NCBI GenBank assembly: GCA_036015235.1
Contig: CP107926.1
Location: 2,356,001 to 2,420,000, forward strand
Source of the DNA: Streptomyces sp. NBC_00433
GTDB lineage: Bacteria > Actinomycetota > Actinomycetes > Streptomycetales > Streptomycetaceae
DNA: 64,000 nt
Direction of reading: 5' to 3'
Each line of letters starts with the position of its first letter. Positions within the stretch are counted from its first letter, which is position 1. The notes beneath the pieces are model-generated. The model saw only the letters and a list, made by a program, of their open reading frames with translations, was not told where the DNA came from and did no database searches. The translations under genes were made by a program, and so were the position numbers. Below, in pieces: positions 1-8,557 of the stretch.

Positions 1-744
1 CGGTACCTGCGGTTGGGCAGCGGGGGGCCGGTCGGACAGGTGGACGGGCAGCCGCCGCATGGGCCGGGTGTCGGTGGGCACCTGGCTTAGGTTGCGGATC
101 AGCGGTGCCTTAGCGACGACGGACGTGGTGAAGGCTGCGAGGAGGTGGACGGGGGTTGCTGCCGTGAACGTCGCGGACCACAGGGACAGCCCGCGCTCGC
201 CGACGAACACCGTCCAGGCGTCGGCTTTCTCATCGGTTTCCGGTGCGTAGCGGTGTCGCACAGTGGCGAGGCCGTCGGGGCTGGTGAACGTCTGCCAGCC
301 GCTGGTGCTGATCTCATGCTTCCAGCCGGTGATGAGGAGCGGCAGGTACGCCTGCACGGGATGGGCGTGGTCCACCAGGAAGGACTCAAGCGGCCGGTCT
401 GCGGAGCCGTAGGAGCGCAGGAGCTGGGCGTGGAAGGCGGCGAGCAGTTCGGTGGGGGTGTCCCAGGCGAAGGTCACTCCCCAGGCGGGGGCGGCGAACG
501 GGTCGCGGCGGGCCTCCACGACCCATGGCCGGCCCTCGTTGTTGCCGCACCGCACCCGCTGGCACGAGCTGGTGGCGATCCTCTGGCCCAAGTGCGGGGC
601 GTGCACCGTCCACCCCTGGTCGGCGGGGAACGGCCACACCGTCGCCAGGTCACAGGTTCCGCGGCCGGCGAGGTAGCGCGGCAGCACCTCGACCACCCGA
701 TCGGGGTCGGCTCCGCTCACGGGGCCGGACGGGGTATCGGTCAC
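1..744 (-). CDS. SPDY/DUF317-family protein, 3' end cut by window edge
   Basis: Reading the minus strand from GTG at 744 gives 248 codons with no stop before the window edge, so the C terminus is missing. The N-terminal VLPRYLAGRG is the usual opening of DUF317 (Pfam SPDY) proteins. A second unit carries the name motif (SPDGLATVRH). Each unit ends in a TPxxLLAAF helix (TPTELLAAF and TPVHLLAAF), so there are two tandem domains. The family is abundant on Streptomyces plasmids and integrative elements and has no established function. It lies 22 bases after the stop of the DUF317 gene upstream, so the two are probably one transcript. Family assignment is firm; function is unknown. Confidence 0.85.
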   Translation of the reverse strand, partial: MTDTPSGPVSGADPDRVVEVLPRYLAGRGTCDLATVWPFPADQGWTVHAPHLGQRIATSSCQRVRCGNNEGRPWVVEARRDPFAAPAWGVTFAWDTPTELLAAFHAQLLRSYGSADRPLESFLVDHAHPVQAYLPLLITGWKHEISTSGWQTFTSPDGLATVRHRYAPETDEKADAWTVFVGERGLSLWSATFTAATPVHLLAAFTTSVVAKAPLIRNLSQVPTDTRPMRRLPVHLSDRPPAAQPQVP

Positions 745-766
745 AGGTCTCCTTCGTCCTCGGGGT

Positions 767-1747
767 TCAGCGGGCCGGGCCGGCAGCAGCAGCAGCCGGT
801 GGCGGTGACGGCAACTGCCGGGTTGCGGTGCTGGTCGACCACCGCGGAACACTGACGGTGCGCGGCGCCGTTGCCTGGTGGCGCTGTCGGCGGGCGACCT
901 CCAGCGGTGTCGGCACTGCCGGGCGCTCCGGCACGGAGGCAGGGGGGTGGATCGGCGTGGCGTAGGGGCGGCAGGAGGCGGTGAGCAGGTCGGCGTCGCG
1001 GGAGACAGGACCGGGATCGGTCATGGCGGTGGCGAAGGCGCGCAGGATCCGGGTGGGGGTGGCGCTGTGGAAGGAGGCTTCCCACAGCGGGCGGCGCCCG
1101 CCGCCGGGATCAGCGACCACGGCGCGCCAGGCGTCACCCCGGCCCACTCGACGGGGATCGCGATAGGCGACGCAGACCAGCTCGTCGGGCGAGATGGCGT
1201 GTGCCAGGAAGCCGGCCGGGGTGACGTGCCAGTTCGCCGCCCGGAAGGTCTCCCACACCGCGGCGACGTCCTCGTCGTCGGCGATACCCCGGTCGAGAAA
1301 CAGCTCCCGCCCGCGGTCGATCGTGACGGCGGCGTCCAGTTCGGCGGTGATCGCAGCAAGGATCTCCGGCGGAGTGTGATCGCTGAACGCCGCCGACCAC
1401 ACGTCCCGCAGGGGCCAGCCATCGCGGGCGCGGAGCTGCCACAGCGCGGTCGCATCCGGCATCAGCTCGGATACCTCGGGCACGAACGCCACCCGGAGCT
1501 GGGAGCCGCGGGTGGTGACGTAGTGGTTGCCCAGCTCGTCTGACATCTCGTGCCAGTACGGGTGGGTCAGCGGCGCGAAGGCGTCAGACGATTCACCGGC
1601 GTCCCCGGCCAGGTAGCGGGGGGCGACCAGCACATCGTCGTAAGCGGTGTCGCGGCTCACGCGTTCACGGCGCGGGAAGCCGCTGGAGGTCGGGAAATAG
1701 GGCACATGCACAGTCCGCTGGGGAAGCGGTTCGAGGGCGTCGGTCAC
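767..1747 (-). CDS. SPDY/DUF317-family protein, two tandem domains
   Basis: 326 aa, cytoplasmic, no signal peptide or membrane segment. The first domain starts near residue 41 (VAPRYLAGDAG) and ends at HTPPEILAAI near residue 125. The second runs to about residue 240 and ends in a helix of the type TPTRILRAFA. The tail is proline/alanine-rich and Arg-ended, as in many proteins here. ATG at 1747 overlaps the stop of the ATP-grasp gene by 4 bases (ATGA), implying translational coupling. Its place after an ATP-grasp ligase and an MFS transporter may simply reflect shared transcription. Function unknown. Confidence 0.85.
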   Translation of the reverse strand: MTDALEPLPQRTVHVPYFPTSSGFPRRERVSRDTAYDDVLVAPRYLAGDAGESSDAFAPLTHPYWHEMSDELGNHYVTTRGSQLRVAFVPEVSELMPDATALWQLRARDGWPLRDVWSAAFSDHTPPEILAAITAELDAAVTIDRGRELFLDRGIADDEDVAAVWETFRAANWHVTPAGFLAHAISPDELVCVAYRDPRRVGRGDAWRAVVADPGGGRRPLWEASFHSATPTRILRAFATAMTDPGPVSRDADLLTASCRPYATPIHPPASVPERPAVPTPLEVARRQRHQATAPRTVSVPRWSTSTATRQLPSPPPAAAAAGPAR

Positions 1748-2997
1748 GCGGCGATCCGCTTCTCGGTGGCCGGGTCGATGTCGACGCTCATGTGGCCGAG
1801 GGCGCGTTCAGCGCGCGCGGCGGCCAGGGCGGCCGTCGGTGCGGTGACCACGACCAGTCCGGCCCGGGCGGTGAAACTCGAGCCTTCCGGCGGGAGGACC
1901 AGGCGGTCGCCCTCCTGGCACAGCCAGGTGGCGCGGTCCAGCCACGGTGTGCCGGCGGCGAAGCCGCGGGTGAGGTGGCAGGCGGTGACCGTGCCGGAGG
2001 TTTCGGGGTAGCGGATGCGGACGGCGGCTGCCTGGTGCCGGGTGGGGGTGAGGTCGGGGGCGCACCCGCAGGCGATGTCGGCAGCGGCGCGGGCGAGCTG
2101 GATGCCGGTGGCCAGCTCGACCAGGTGTCCGATCATATCCCCGGCGAGGCGAGCGTTGACCTCGACGACCCGGGGGCCGCGGGTGGTGAGGCGGAGTTCG
2201 GTGTGGCACACCCCGAACTCCACGCCCAGGGCGCGCACCGCGGCGACCGCCACCGGGCCGGTCTGGGCCAGCAGCGGGTCACCTGCTGCCACGGCGTGGC
2301 CGGTCTCCTCGAAGTACGGCAGGCTCCCGAGGCTCTTGCGGGTCACCGCCACCGGGATGGTGGTGCCGGCGAACGTGACCGTCTCCACGCTGACTTCCGG
2401 TCCGTCGAGGTACTCCTCGACCAGCACCTCGGTCGACTCCCTGGACAGGGCCGCACCAGCGCTCGCGAAGGCGAAGGCGCCGGGGAGGTCCTCGCCTCGG
2501 TCGACGTGGATCACGCCGACGCTGGCAGCGTAGGCGGCCGGTTTGATGACGACGGGGAAGCCTCCGACGGTATCGGTCGCCATCCCCGCCTCCAGCAGAG
2601 TGGCCGCCTTCATCGACGCCGCCGACGGCACACCCGCCCGCGCGAAGGCGGTCCGCGAAACCGCCTTGTTGCGGCAGGCCAGCATCACCTCGGGGGTGTT
2701 GGAGGGCAGTCCGAGGTGCTCGGCGAGCCGGGCGGTGGGCACCAACATCCATTCGGTCCAGGTCATCACCCCGGCCAGAACGTGCCGCTCAGCAAGCGCG
2801 CGGCCGGCCGCCAGCAGGGACTGCTCGTCGTAGGGGTAGGCGATCTCGAAGTCAGCGACGTACGGGGCGTGCTCGGCAGTGGGCGGTGCGGAGTCGATGA
2901 CGACCACGTCGTAGGCGGCGGCCACCTGCTGCAGGCCGAACCCCCTGTACGAGAAATCGCCTGGCATGGTGAGCAAAACGGTGGGTCGAGAAGACAA
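1744..2997 (-). CDS. ATP-grasp carboxylate-amine ligase
   Basis: About 417 aa. ATP-grasp enzymes join a carboxylate to an amine through an acyl-phosphate. Visible parts are the N-terminal pre-grasp domain (TVLLTMPGDF), a central segment with GFPVVIKP (ATP-binding Lys), LVEEYLDGPEVSVE (the usual Glu-rich EEY/E..EVSVE strands) and VVEVNARLAGD (metal-binding Glu and Asn). This matches the CarB-like peptide or amino-acid ligase type (BacD or carnosine synthase-like) better than core purine enzymes. TTG at 2997 is preferred because GGAG stands 5 bases before it; the longer GTG start at 3012 has no ribosome site. It is co-directional with the MFS gene upstream (42-base gap) and overlaps the DUF317 gene downstream. 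Substrates cannot be read from sequence. Confidence 0.82.
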   Translation of the reverse strand: MSSRPTVLLTMPGDFSYRGFGLQQVAAAYDVVVIDSAPPTAEHAPYVADFEIAYPYDEQSLLAAGRALAERHVLAGVMTWTEWMLVPTARLAEHLGLPSNTPEVMLACRNKAVSRTAFARAGVPSAASMKAATLLEAGMATDTVGGFPVVIKPAAYAASVGVIHVDRGEDLPGAFAFASAGAALSRESTEVLVEEYLDGPEVSVETVTFAGTTIPVAVTRKSLGSLPYFEETGHAVAAGDPLLAQTGPVAVAAVRALGVEFGVCHTELRLTTRGPRVVEVNARLAGDMIGHLVELATGIQLARAAADIACGCAPDLTPTRHQAAAVRIRYPETSGTVTACHLTRGFAAGTPWLDRATWLCQEGDRLVLPPEGSSFTARAGLVVVTAPTAALAAARAERALGHMSVDIDPATEKRIAA

Positions 2998-3039
2998 GAA
3001 CACTCCGAACACGACGGCGAGAGGATGGGTTGGGCAAGG

Positions 3040-4275
3040 TCAGCCGGACGAGCCAACTGCAGCCCGGTGCGGTGCGAGGGCCTTCCGGGCCTTGATGAAC
3101 GCCGCCGCCAATGCGGTGGCCTGCAGCACGGCCAGGCCGGTCAGAAGCCGGCCGAGGGCGGCGGGCGGGGTGCAGGCGATCAGGACCCCGGCCAGCGGGA
3201 ACGGCAGGAGCAGGATCAGGATGGTGACGGCCAGGGTCGGGGCGAATACCTCCTGGGGGACGAGCTGGGAACGCAGGGTCCGCAGCACGACTGTCATCCC
3301 GGCTTCGGCGGCCACCAGGACCGCAACCAGCACCGTGTAGGCCGGGAAGCGGTGGGCCTGGGCGACGCCGAGGCAGGCGACGGACGCCACGGCAGCAGAC
3401 AACGCGCCGACCGGCCACAGCCCCCACCGCTCGATCGCCGGCCGACTGGCCGCCACCACCAGCAACGTCGCCGCAGCGGCCACCGACCACACCGCACCCA
3501 CCGACGCGCTGGAATGCCTCAAGTTCCGGACCACGATCACCGGAGCGGCGGCCTCCAACGTGCCGGTGGCCAGATTGGATACCGCAAGGCCAGCGACCAG
3601 CCACGCAAGTGCAGGCAGCGACTTCAACGTCGCCCAGCCCGACACGCCGGGCGCCGCGCTGCGTTCGGCGGATGCCGTACCAGGCCCTGGTGGTCCGGCC
3701 GGAACGGCAGCGGCAGCGGCAGCTGTCGCGGACATCGCAGCGACAGCGCCGAGAAGCCAGCCGGGTCCGCCCCATTGCAGGAGCGCTGCGCCGGCCGCGG
3801 GTCCGGCGAGCATGGCGCCCTGGTCGATGCCCAGCAGTACCCCCTGCACCTGGTGCGGGCGGGTGGTTGCCTGGCTGGCGGCGGCGCCCGCGGTCTCGGC
3901 CGCGACGTAGCTGAACTGCGACAGGACGCCGTTCACGGCGGCCAGGGCCATTACCGTCGCCGTCGTGGCCGCACCGCCGGCTGCTCCGGCCAGGACCGGG
4001 ATCGCCATCAGGAGGACCAGCGCACGGGTTGCTGCGGCCCAGCGCATCACCCGTGCGGCGCCGTGGCGGGCGACCAGGGCCCCGGCCCGCCCGAAAGCGG
4101 CGAGCCGGGGCACCCATTCCAGCGCGAACGCCGTACCGGTCAGGGCCGGGGAGTCGGTGGTGGCCAGGACCAGCAGGGGCAGGGTGAACGTGGCGGTCGC
4201 CATCGCCCCGGCGTCCGCCGCCCGCGGCAGATACACCCCCCGCCACAGGCTTCCCGGGGCCGCCGGAACGCTCAA
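3040..4275 (-). CDS. MFS transporter
   Basis: 411 aa with about 11-12 hydrophobic helices rich in Ala, Val and Leu, organised as two halves around a hydrophilic loop near residues 190-210 (PAGPPGPGTASAERS), as in major facilitator exporters. The loop after helix 2 has RAGALVARHGAARVMR, a weak version of the MFS G-x-x-x-D-R/K-x-G-R/K-R loop. The start is TTG inside a TTGA overlap with the regulator gene upstream. Its position between two HxlR-type regulators and an ATP-grasp ligase suggests export of the ligase product or a self-resistance role; that is inference. Family confidence is good, substrate unknown. Confidence 0.82.
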   Translation of the reverse strand: MSVPAAPGSLWRGVYLPRAADAGAMATATFTLPLLVLATTDSPALTGTAFALEWVPRLAAFGRAGALVARHGAARVMRWAAATRALVLLMAIPVLAGAAGGAATTATVMALAAVNGVLSQFSYVAAETAGAAASQATTRPHQVQGVLLGIDQGAMLAGPAAGAALLQWGGPGWLLGAVAAMSATAAAAAAVPAGPPGPGTASAERSAAPGVSGWATLKSLPALAWLVAGLAVSNLATGTLEAAAPVIVVRNLRHSSASVGAVWSVAAAATLLVVAASRPAIERWGLWPVGALSAAVASVACLGVAQAHRFPAYTVLVAVLVAAEAGMTVVLRTLRSQLVPQEVFAPTLAVTILILLLPFPLAGVLIACTPPAALGRLLTGLAVLQATALAAAFIKARKALAPHRAAVGSSG

Positions 4276-4820
4276 GCGGACCGCCGGGCCGCCGGCGTCC
4301 GGGTGGGCCCGGGGATCGTGGTGCGCAGCCCGGGCCGAGTGTCGGTACGGCGCTGGAGCAGGCCGGCGTGGGCGCGCGCCCAGGAGGCCAGCGCGGTCAG
4401 CGGGCCGCGCAGATCCTGCCCCGCGGAGGTCAGGGCCGGTTCGCCGCCGGCCAGCACATACATGAAGCCGTTCTCGGTCAGGCTCCGCTCCGCCTCCGCA
4501 TCCACTCCTGCGGCACGGTCCGGGCCGGCGGTGGCCAACACGGTCAGAAGATCCCGGTCGCGCAGCAGCACCAGGCTCGCCTCGACCCGGGTGACGAAGT
4601 CGCTCTCCTCGGCGGGGAAATGGTGCTTGCGGGCCCAGCGGGCCAGCGCGTCGTGAACATCACCGAGCCCCTCCCCAGCTTCGGTGAGGACGTAGCAGTC
4701 ACGGCCGGCATCCTTCCCGTGGTCGGTCAGCTCGGAAACCAGGCGGGTGGTCCACTGCCGCCCCAGCAGCTCGGCAGCGGCAACGACCAGATCGGTGGTG
4801 GAGGAGGATCGCTTGCTCAT
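4272..4820 (-). CDS. HxlR/MarR-type winged-helix regulator
   Basis: 182 aa, probably a DNA-binding transcriptional regulator. The N terminus (AAELLGRQWTTRLVSEL) resembles the opening helix of HxlR proteins (LL-G-rW-t-l-I--L), and YVLTEAGEGLGDVHDALARWA matches the HxlR wing and C-terminal helix (Y-LT--G--l---l--l--W). A second weaker copy follows (LTSAGQDLRGPLTALASWA). The DNA-recognition helix of the first copy seems shortened compared with the tandem gene upstream, so it may be degenerate. ATGA overlap with the upstream regulator gene and TTGA overlap with the MFS gene place it in one operon. Confidence 0.65.
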   Translation of the reverse strand: MSKRSSSTTDLVVAAAELLGRQWTTRLVSELTDHGKDAGRDCYVLTEAGEGLGDVHDALARWARKHHFPAEESDFVTRVEASLVLLRDRDLLTVLATAGPDRAAGVDAEAERSLTENGFMYVLAGGEPALTSAGQDLRGPLTALASWARAHAGLLQRRTDTRPGLRTTIPGPTRTPAARRSA

Positions 4821-5716
4821 CGGCCACGCCCGCCCGTCGCACCGGCACCGGCCAGCGGAGCAGGAGTGCCGTGGGAGAACAGGTCACCCGGCCGCCATTT
4901 CGTGCCGGGTCCGGGCGCTGTCGACAGGGCCGGGCCGGGGGCGGGGATCGTCACCCCCGCCAGAGCAACGGGTCGGCGGGGGGCCGCTGGGCGGACCGGT
5001 TCTCGCTCCTGCTGCTCCTCCACTGTCCAGATGGGGTGCTTGCGCGCGGAGGTGGCGGGTCGGCCGGCAGCCCAGGCGGAAAGTGCCCGGAAGGCCGGTG
5101 CGAGGGAGCGGCCGTGGTCGGTGAGGCGGTAGCCGCGGCTGCCGGTGCGCTCGGCGAACTCGTCGTCGACGAGCTGGCTCAGCGGCGCGTACAGCCGGCC
5201 CGCGGTCAGCGATCCCGGCAGGATCGCCGCGAGTTCGGTGCCGGTCGCGGTGCCTGCGGCCCGAAGTCCCCACATGACCGCGGCGGTGTGCCGGGTGGTG
5301 ATCAGCGCGAGGGTGTCCTCGGCGTTCTGTGCGGCCGGTATCCGCTCCGGCTCGAACATCCCCGGCAGGGTCTTGCTGGGGACCTTCCGCTTCTCCAGCC
5401 GGGCATCCCCCCACTCGACCAGGGCGCGCAGGGCCGGGGCGATGGCCTGGCCCCGGTCGGTGAGCCGGTAGGCGACGTTGCGGGCGCTGAGCGCGTCACG
5501 CGCCACCAGGCCGTCGGCGGTGAGGGCCTTCAGTCGGGGGCTGAGCTGGCCGTCGGCCAGCAGCGCCAGGCGGGGCTTGATCTCGGTGTAGCGCAGCGGC
5601 TGGTCGGACAGGGTCATCAGCGTCCACACGCTCCAGCGCGGGGCGAGCATCTCCAGCGCTTGGGTGACACGGTTCAGGTCGGCGACAGCGGCACGGGACA
5701 GACCGGTGGCGGTCAA
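4817..5716 (-). CDS. Tandem HxlR-type winged-helix regulator
   Basis: 299 aa. Two winged-helix units in tandem: residues about 15-105 (LEMLAPRWSVWTLMTLSD, RYTEIKPRLA, LSPRLKALTADGLV, YRLTDRGQAIAPALRAL, WGD) and about 135-230 (MWGLRAAGTATGTELAAIL, YAPLSQLVDDEF, YRLTDHGRSLAPAFRALSAWA). These are the family's recognition helix and wing. A Pro-rich tail follows. TTG at 5716 has AGGAG 12 bases upstream, which is long, so the start is less certain. As first gene of the regulator-regulator-MFS-ligase run it probably controls this operon. HxlR family members respond to small molecules or redox state; the signal here is unknown. Confidence 0.8.
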   Translation of the reverse strand: MTATGLSRAAVADLNRVTQALEMLAPRWSVWTLMTLSDQPLRYTEIKPRLALLADGQLSPRLKALTADGLVARDALSARNVAYRLTDRGQAIAPALRALVEWGDARLEKRKVPSKTLPGMFEPERIPAAQNAEDTLALITTRHTAAVMWGLRAAGTATGTELAAILPGSLTAGRLYAPLSQLVDDEFAERTGSRGYRLTDHGRSLAPAFRALSAWAAGRPATSARKHPIWTVEEQQEREPVRPAAPRRPVALAGVTIPAPGPALSTAPGPGTKWRPGDLFSHGTPAPLAGAGATGGRGR

Positions 5717-5779
5717 GAAGAAAGCACTCTCCTGGTGAAAGGGACTGGATATGCAGGGGTGTTGGGCGGGGGGGTTGGG

Positions 5780-6187
5780 TCAGCGGGTGCGGAGCAAGTC
5801 CGTGGCGGGTGCCTGTTGGGCGCTCAGCGCTGCGGGCGCCGTCGGCGGGGTGGGGTCGCGGCGGCGCAGGCCGTCCAGGACTGCGGTTACGGCGGCGAGG
5901 TGGGTATTGCGGGCGGTGACCGCAATCGCCAGGCGCTGGGCGGTATCCACCAGATGGCGGGCGGTGAAATCGTCGATCTCCCGCTCCGGGTCGCTCAGCC
6001 GGCGAAGCCGGTCGCGGTGGAAGGCGATGCTGCGCTCGGCGAACTCGGTATCGCTGTGCAGCCGCACAACGGCGCCGATCATGGTGCTGCCGGGGTGTTC
6101 TTCGGCCTCCTGGCGCAGCTCCGCGAGCGGCTGGCCCCACAGGGCCTCGATGCGGGAGGCGATGTCAGCGGCGGTGACGGCCGACAC
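5780..6187 (-). CDS. Hypothetical helical protein
   Basis: 135 aa, not recognised. Predicted all-helical, with a segment (FAERSIAFHRDRLRRLSDP, then TARHLVDTAQRLAIAVTARN) that resembles parts of the three genes around it (6165-6638, 6635-7171, 8558-9238), suggesting local paralogues. GTG at 6187 overlaps the previous gene by 23 bases. The tail is Pro/Ala-rich and ends LLRTR. No signal peptide or catalytic motif. Part of the minus-strand operon. Confidence 0.55.
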   Translation of the reverse strand: MSAVTAADIASRIEALWGQPLAELRQEAEEHPGSTMIGAVVRLHSDTEFAERSIAFHRDRLRRLSDPEREIDDFTARHLVDTAQRLAIAVTARNTHLAAVTAVLDGLRRRDPTPPTAPAALSAQQAPATDLLRTR

Positions 6188-6638
6188 CCGCCTCCACCGC
6201 CGGCTCCGCGGCAGGCCCCGGGCGGACGGTCAGCCCGCCGCCGGGTGCCGAGATCGCGGCGATCTTCGACTGGGTGAACTGCACCGGTCGGCGGCCCGGC
6301 GGGGAGTCCGTCGGCGGGGCGCCCAGGAGTTCCCGAAGCGTCTGCCCGTACGTGCGGCCGACCTCCAGCGCCGCCTCCAGCAGTTCGGTCTGGAACCGCA
6401 GATGCTGCGCGGACACGCCGTACAGGTCGCCTTCCGGGTCGACGGCCTGTCGGATGCGGTCGCGGGTCTTGCCGGCCTGGTCCTCGACCAGGGCCAGGAA
6501 CGAGCGCAGCTCCAGCACCCGCTGCACCATGGGATCGACGGTGCCCGCTGCCGCCTGCGCATACAGCACGTCCAACGGCCGGCCGAGCGCTTCGACGATG
6601 GCCGTGTCCTGGGTGGTGGGCATCTCGGCGGAGTTCAT
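6165..6638 (-). CDS. Hypothetical helical protein
   Basis: 157 aa, not recognised. A helical core (LELRSFLALVEDQAGKTRDR, then LRFQTELLEAALEVGRTYGQ) has the same pattern as the neighbouring 135-aa protein: a long charged helix, a DPEGD/DPERE turn, then an amphipathic helix. ATG at 6638 sits in an ATGA overlap with the upstream gene. The C-terminal 40 residues are low-complexity and overlap the next gene by 23 bases. Probably cytoplasmic. No function proposed. Confidence 0.55.
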   Translation of the reverse strand: MNSAEMPTTQDTAIVEALGRPLDVLYAQAAAGTVDPMVQRVLELRSFLALVEDQAGKTRDRIRQAVDPEGDLYGVSAQHLRFQTELLEAALEVGRTYGQTLRELLGAPPTDSPPGRRPVQFTQSKIAAISAPGGGLTVRPGPAAEPAVEAGVGRHRR

Positions 6639-7171
6639 CGGCGCACACCTCCTGCCGGTGCAGACGCCGGGATGGCCGGTCGGGGCGGCATGCTCGTAGT
6701 CAGCGCGGGCGGGCGCCGCACCCCCAGCGCCTCACGCTTCGCAGCCCCGACCTGTTTGCCGGGGGCGTCCGGGTTGAGCAGGAAGCGGACGACCAGGGCA
6801 CGCCCGTCCCGCACGGTCACCGCGGCATCCACCGTTGCCGCCAGGTCCATCTGGTCCTCGGTCAGCGGCTCGGTGTCGGCGGTGACCAGGACGTCCACCA
6901 GGGCGTTCTCGGCGTCCTCCAGGAACAGTTGGGCCTCGGTGACCTGGTCGAACCAGCGCAGCACCTCGCTCGCGCCCGGGGCCCGGTCGGGCTGGGCTGC
7001 TGCCAGGGTGCGCAGGTCCCCCAGGCTGTGGCCGAACCGCTCGCGGACCTCGGCCGCCAGCACCTCCAGCACCCCGTCGGCATCCACCGGAGCCGCTGCC
7101 GGCGCGGTGGGGACGGGTTCGCGTGGCGGCGGAATGCTTCCCGGAGCAGTGAACTTGGGGAATTGGCGCAT
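6635..7171 (-). CDS. Hypothetical protein
   Basis: 178 aa, not recognised. The start is ATG at 7171, where AGGAGG stands 10 bases upstream; the longer GTG start at 7216 has no ribosome site. Residues about 45-135 hold a helical region (VLRWFDQVTEAQLFLEDAEN, LTEDQMDLAATVDAAVTVRD) with the same long helix, turn, helix pattern as the next two genes downstream. The Pro-rich tail contains ALTTSMPPRPA, close to the tail ALTTSTPLRATR of the DnaB-N protein at 58700-59788. It heads a run of three overlapping genes. Confidence 0.55.
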   Translation of the reverse strand: MRQFPKFTAPGSIPPPREPVPTAPAAAPVDADGVLEVLAAEVRERFGHSLGDLRTLAAAQPDRAPGASEVLRWFDQVTEAQLFLEDAENALVDVLVTADTEPLTEDQMDLAATVDAAVTVRDGRALVVRFLLNPDAPGKQVGAAKREALGVRRPPALTTSMPPRPAIPASAPAGGVRR

Positions 7172-7310
7172 GCGGAAATAGCCTCCTGGCAGAGGTAGCG
7201 GGAAAGGGGAAACCACGGGCGCCGCCTGTACGGCGGGGAACAGTTCAATGATCCGAAGAAAACGCGTTTTGCCTGACGGTATTTTCCGTGCTATCTACCG
7301 GCACGGGACG

Positions 7311-8132
7311 TCAGCGACGCGGCCCCGAAGCCCCCGGCGGCGGGGTCACCACAGGCCGCGAGGGTGGCTGCCGTCGGGCCGTCAGCGGCGGCGGAGGCAG
7401 CGGGACGGGATTGCTGCCCAGCCACTCGTGGGCGTCGTCCTCATGACGGAATGCGCCTCCGCGCAGCGTGTAGGTGCCGGCGTTGATATCCGCTGACTCG
7501 ATGAACAATCGCACCGGTGCGTCGGCTGATTCCGGGTGCGTATCGCGCAGCAGGGCCCAGGACTCGAACGGATCACCGTCGTAGGTGTAGTGGTCGATCA
7601 GCTTGTACCGGCCGGGCGACGTCCGCAGGTGAGTTTCCAGCGCGGTGCTCTCAGGGTCGGCGGGCTGAGTCGCACGTCCAGGCGGCAGCACAATGGCCTC
7701 GGGCGGGCACCCCCGGGCCACCAGCCACTGCTGGGCCAGCCCCACCAGCGGCAGACGTACCGTCTCGAAGTCGAACGTCCGGTACATCCCGTTGCGGACG
7801 ACGTGCACGGCCACAAGGTCGGCGGTTCCGGGGATGTCCCAGGTGGCCGAGGAGTCGAACAGCACCGCGAAGCTGCTGTCGCCCTCGTGGTGGCTGGCCA
7901 GCAGGCGGTACTCGGGCTCGTTGAGCAGGAACGTGTACAGGCGGTCCGTGGCCTCGCCGGCGGCCTTGAAGCCCTTGGTCCGCAGCGCGCGCCTGAAGAC
8001 GAACTTCCGCGAAGGCCCTGGGCGGTCATCCGCGGTCACGCCGGCGGCGGGCGCGTCATCCGCGAGGGGGAAGAGGGCATTCGGATCGGACGGGCGGCCT
8101 TCCCCGGGCCGGTTGCTGTCAGGGTCGGGCAT
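7311..8132 (-). CDS. Hypothetical protein, 273 aa
   Basis: Not recognised. The protein is soluble. Residues about 43-230 look folded, with alternating strands (FAVLFDSSATWDIPG, VAVHVVRNGMYRTFDFETVR) and a C-terminal GGAFRHEDDAHEWLGSNP. A Pro-rich tail follows, ending in RR. ATG at 8132 has GGAGG only 3-4 bases upstream, so the exact start is a little uncertain. A 139-base gap separates it from the next gene downstream (7171). Confidence 0.6.
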   Translation of the reverse strand: MPDPDSNRPGEGRPSDPNALFPLADDAPAAGVTADDRPGPSRKFVFRRALRTKGFKAAGEATDRLYTFLLNEPEYRLLASHHEGDSSFAVLFDSSATWDIPGTADLVAVHVVRNGMYRTFDFETVRLPLVGLAQQWLVARGCPPEAIVLPPGRATQPADPESTALETHLRTSPGRYKLIDHYTYDGDPFESWALLRDTHPESADAPVRLFIESADINAGTYTLRGGAFRHEDDAHEWLGSNPVPLPPPPLTARRQPPSRPVVTPPPGASGPRR

Positions 8133-8147
8133 GGTCCTCCGAGAGGG

Positions 8148-8546
8148 TCAGGAACAAGGAGAAAGGGAGCCGGCTGCCGCAGACGACGAGTGCTGCGGCT
8201 CGGCGGCGAGTTGCGCGTCCAGCAGCTTCGACAGGTCCCGGTATGTGGCGTCGCGGCGTGCGCTCTGCCGGGCGAGCAGTCCCCGGAGCTGGGCGGTCCG
8301 GGTCGGCGGGTGGGGGCGGGAGGTCAGCCGGGCCCGGGTGACCGCAGCGTCTTCTGCCGCTTGCAGGACGGCGGTGTACAGGCCGAAGGCGCGCTTGCGC
8401 CGGGCCTGCTCACGTGGCAAGTCCTGGTCCTCATGGCCCGGGGGCCAGAGCATCTCGATGAGCTCGGCGGCCTGCCGCAGGCGCTGCCGGAACGACGACT
8501 GCCCGGAAGCGGACAGGTCCTTGTGGTGATGGGTCGTGGGGTGGAT
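8148..8546 (-). CDS. Hypothetical protein with apparent ATC start
   Basis: 132 aa, not recognised, helical (FRQRLRQAAELIEMLW, ARRKRAFGLYTAVLQAAEDA, LLARQSARRDATYRDLSKLL). The reading frame is open well upstream, but just after the stop of the preceding gene GGAG is followed by 5 bases and ATC at 8546. A CTG that overlaps the previous stop (CTGA) lies 12 bases further up in the same frame. No ATG, GTG or TTG lies at a sensible distance, so initiation is at a near-cognate codon either way. See the finding on near-cognate starts. Confidence 0.55.
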   Translation of the reverse strand: MHPTTHHHKDLSASGQSSFRQRLRQAAELIEMLWPPGHEDQDLPREQARRKRAFGLYTAVLQAAEDAAVTRARLTSRPHPPTRTAQLRGLLARQSARRDATYRDLSKLLDAQLAAEPQHSSSAAAGSLSPCS

Positions 8547-8557
8547 CGTTTCTCCAG

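Noticed and set aside
1792..4656. 954-codon plus-strand ORF opposite the ATP-grasp and MFS genes
   Set aside because: Gly/Arg/Gln-rich low-complexity translation, antisense to two clear families; a GC shadow.
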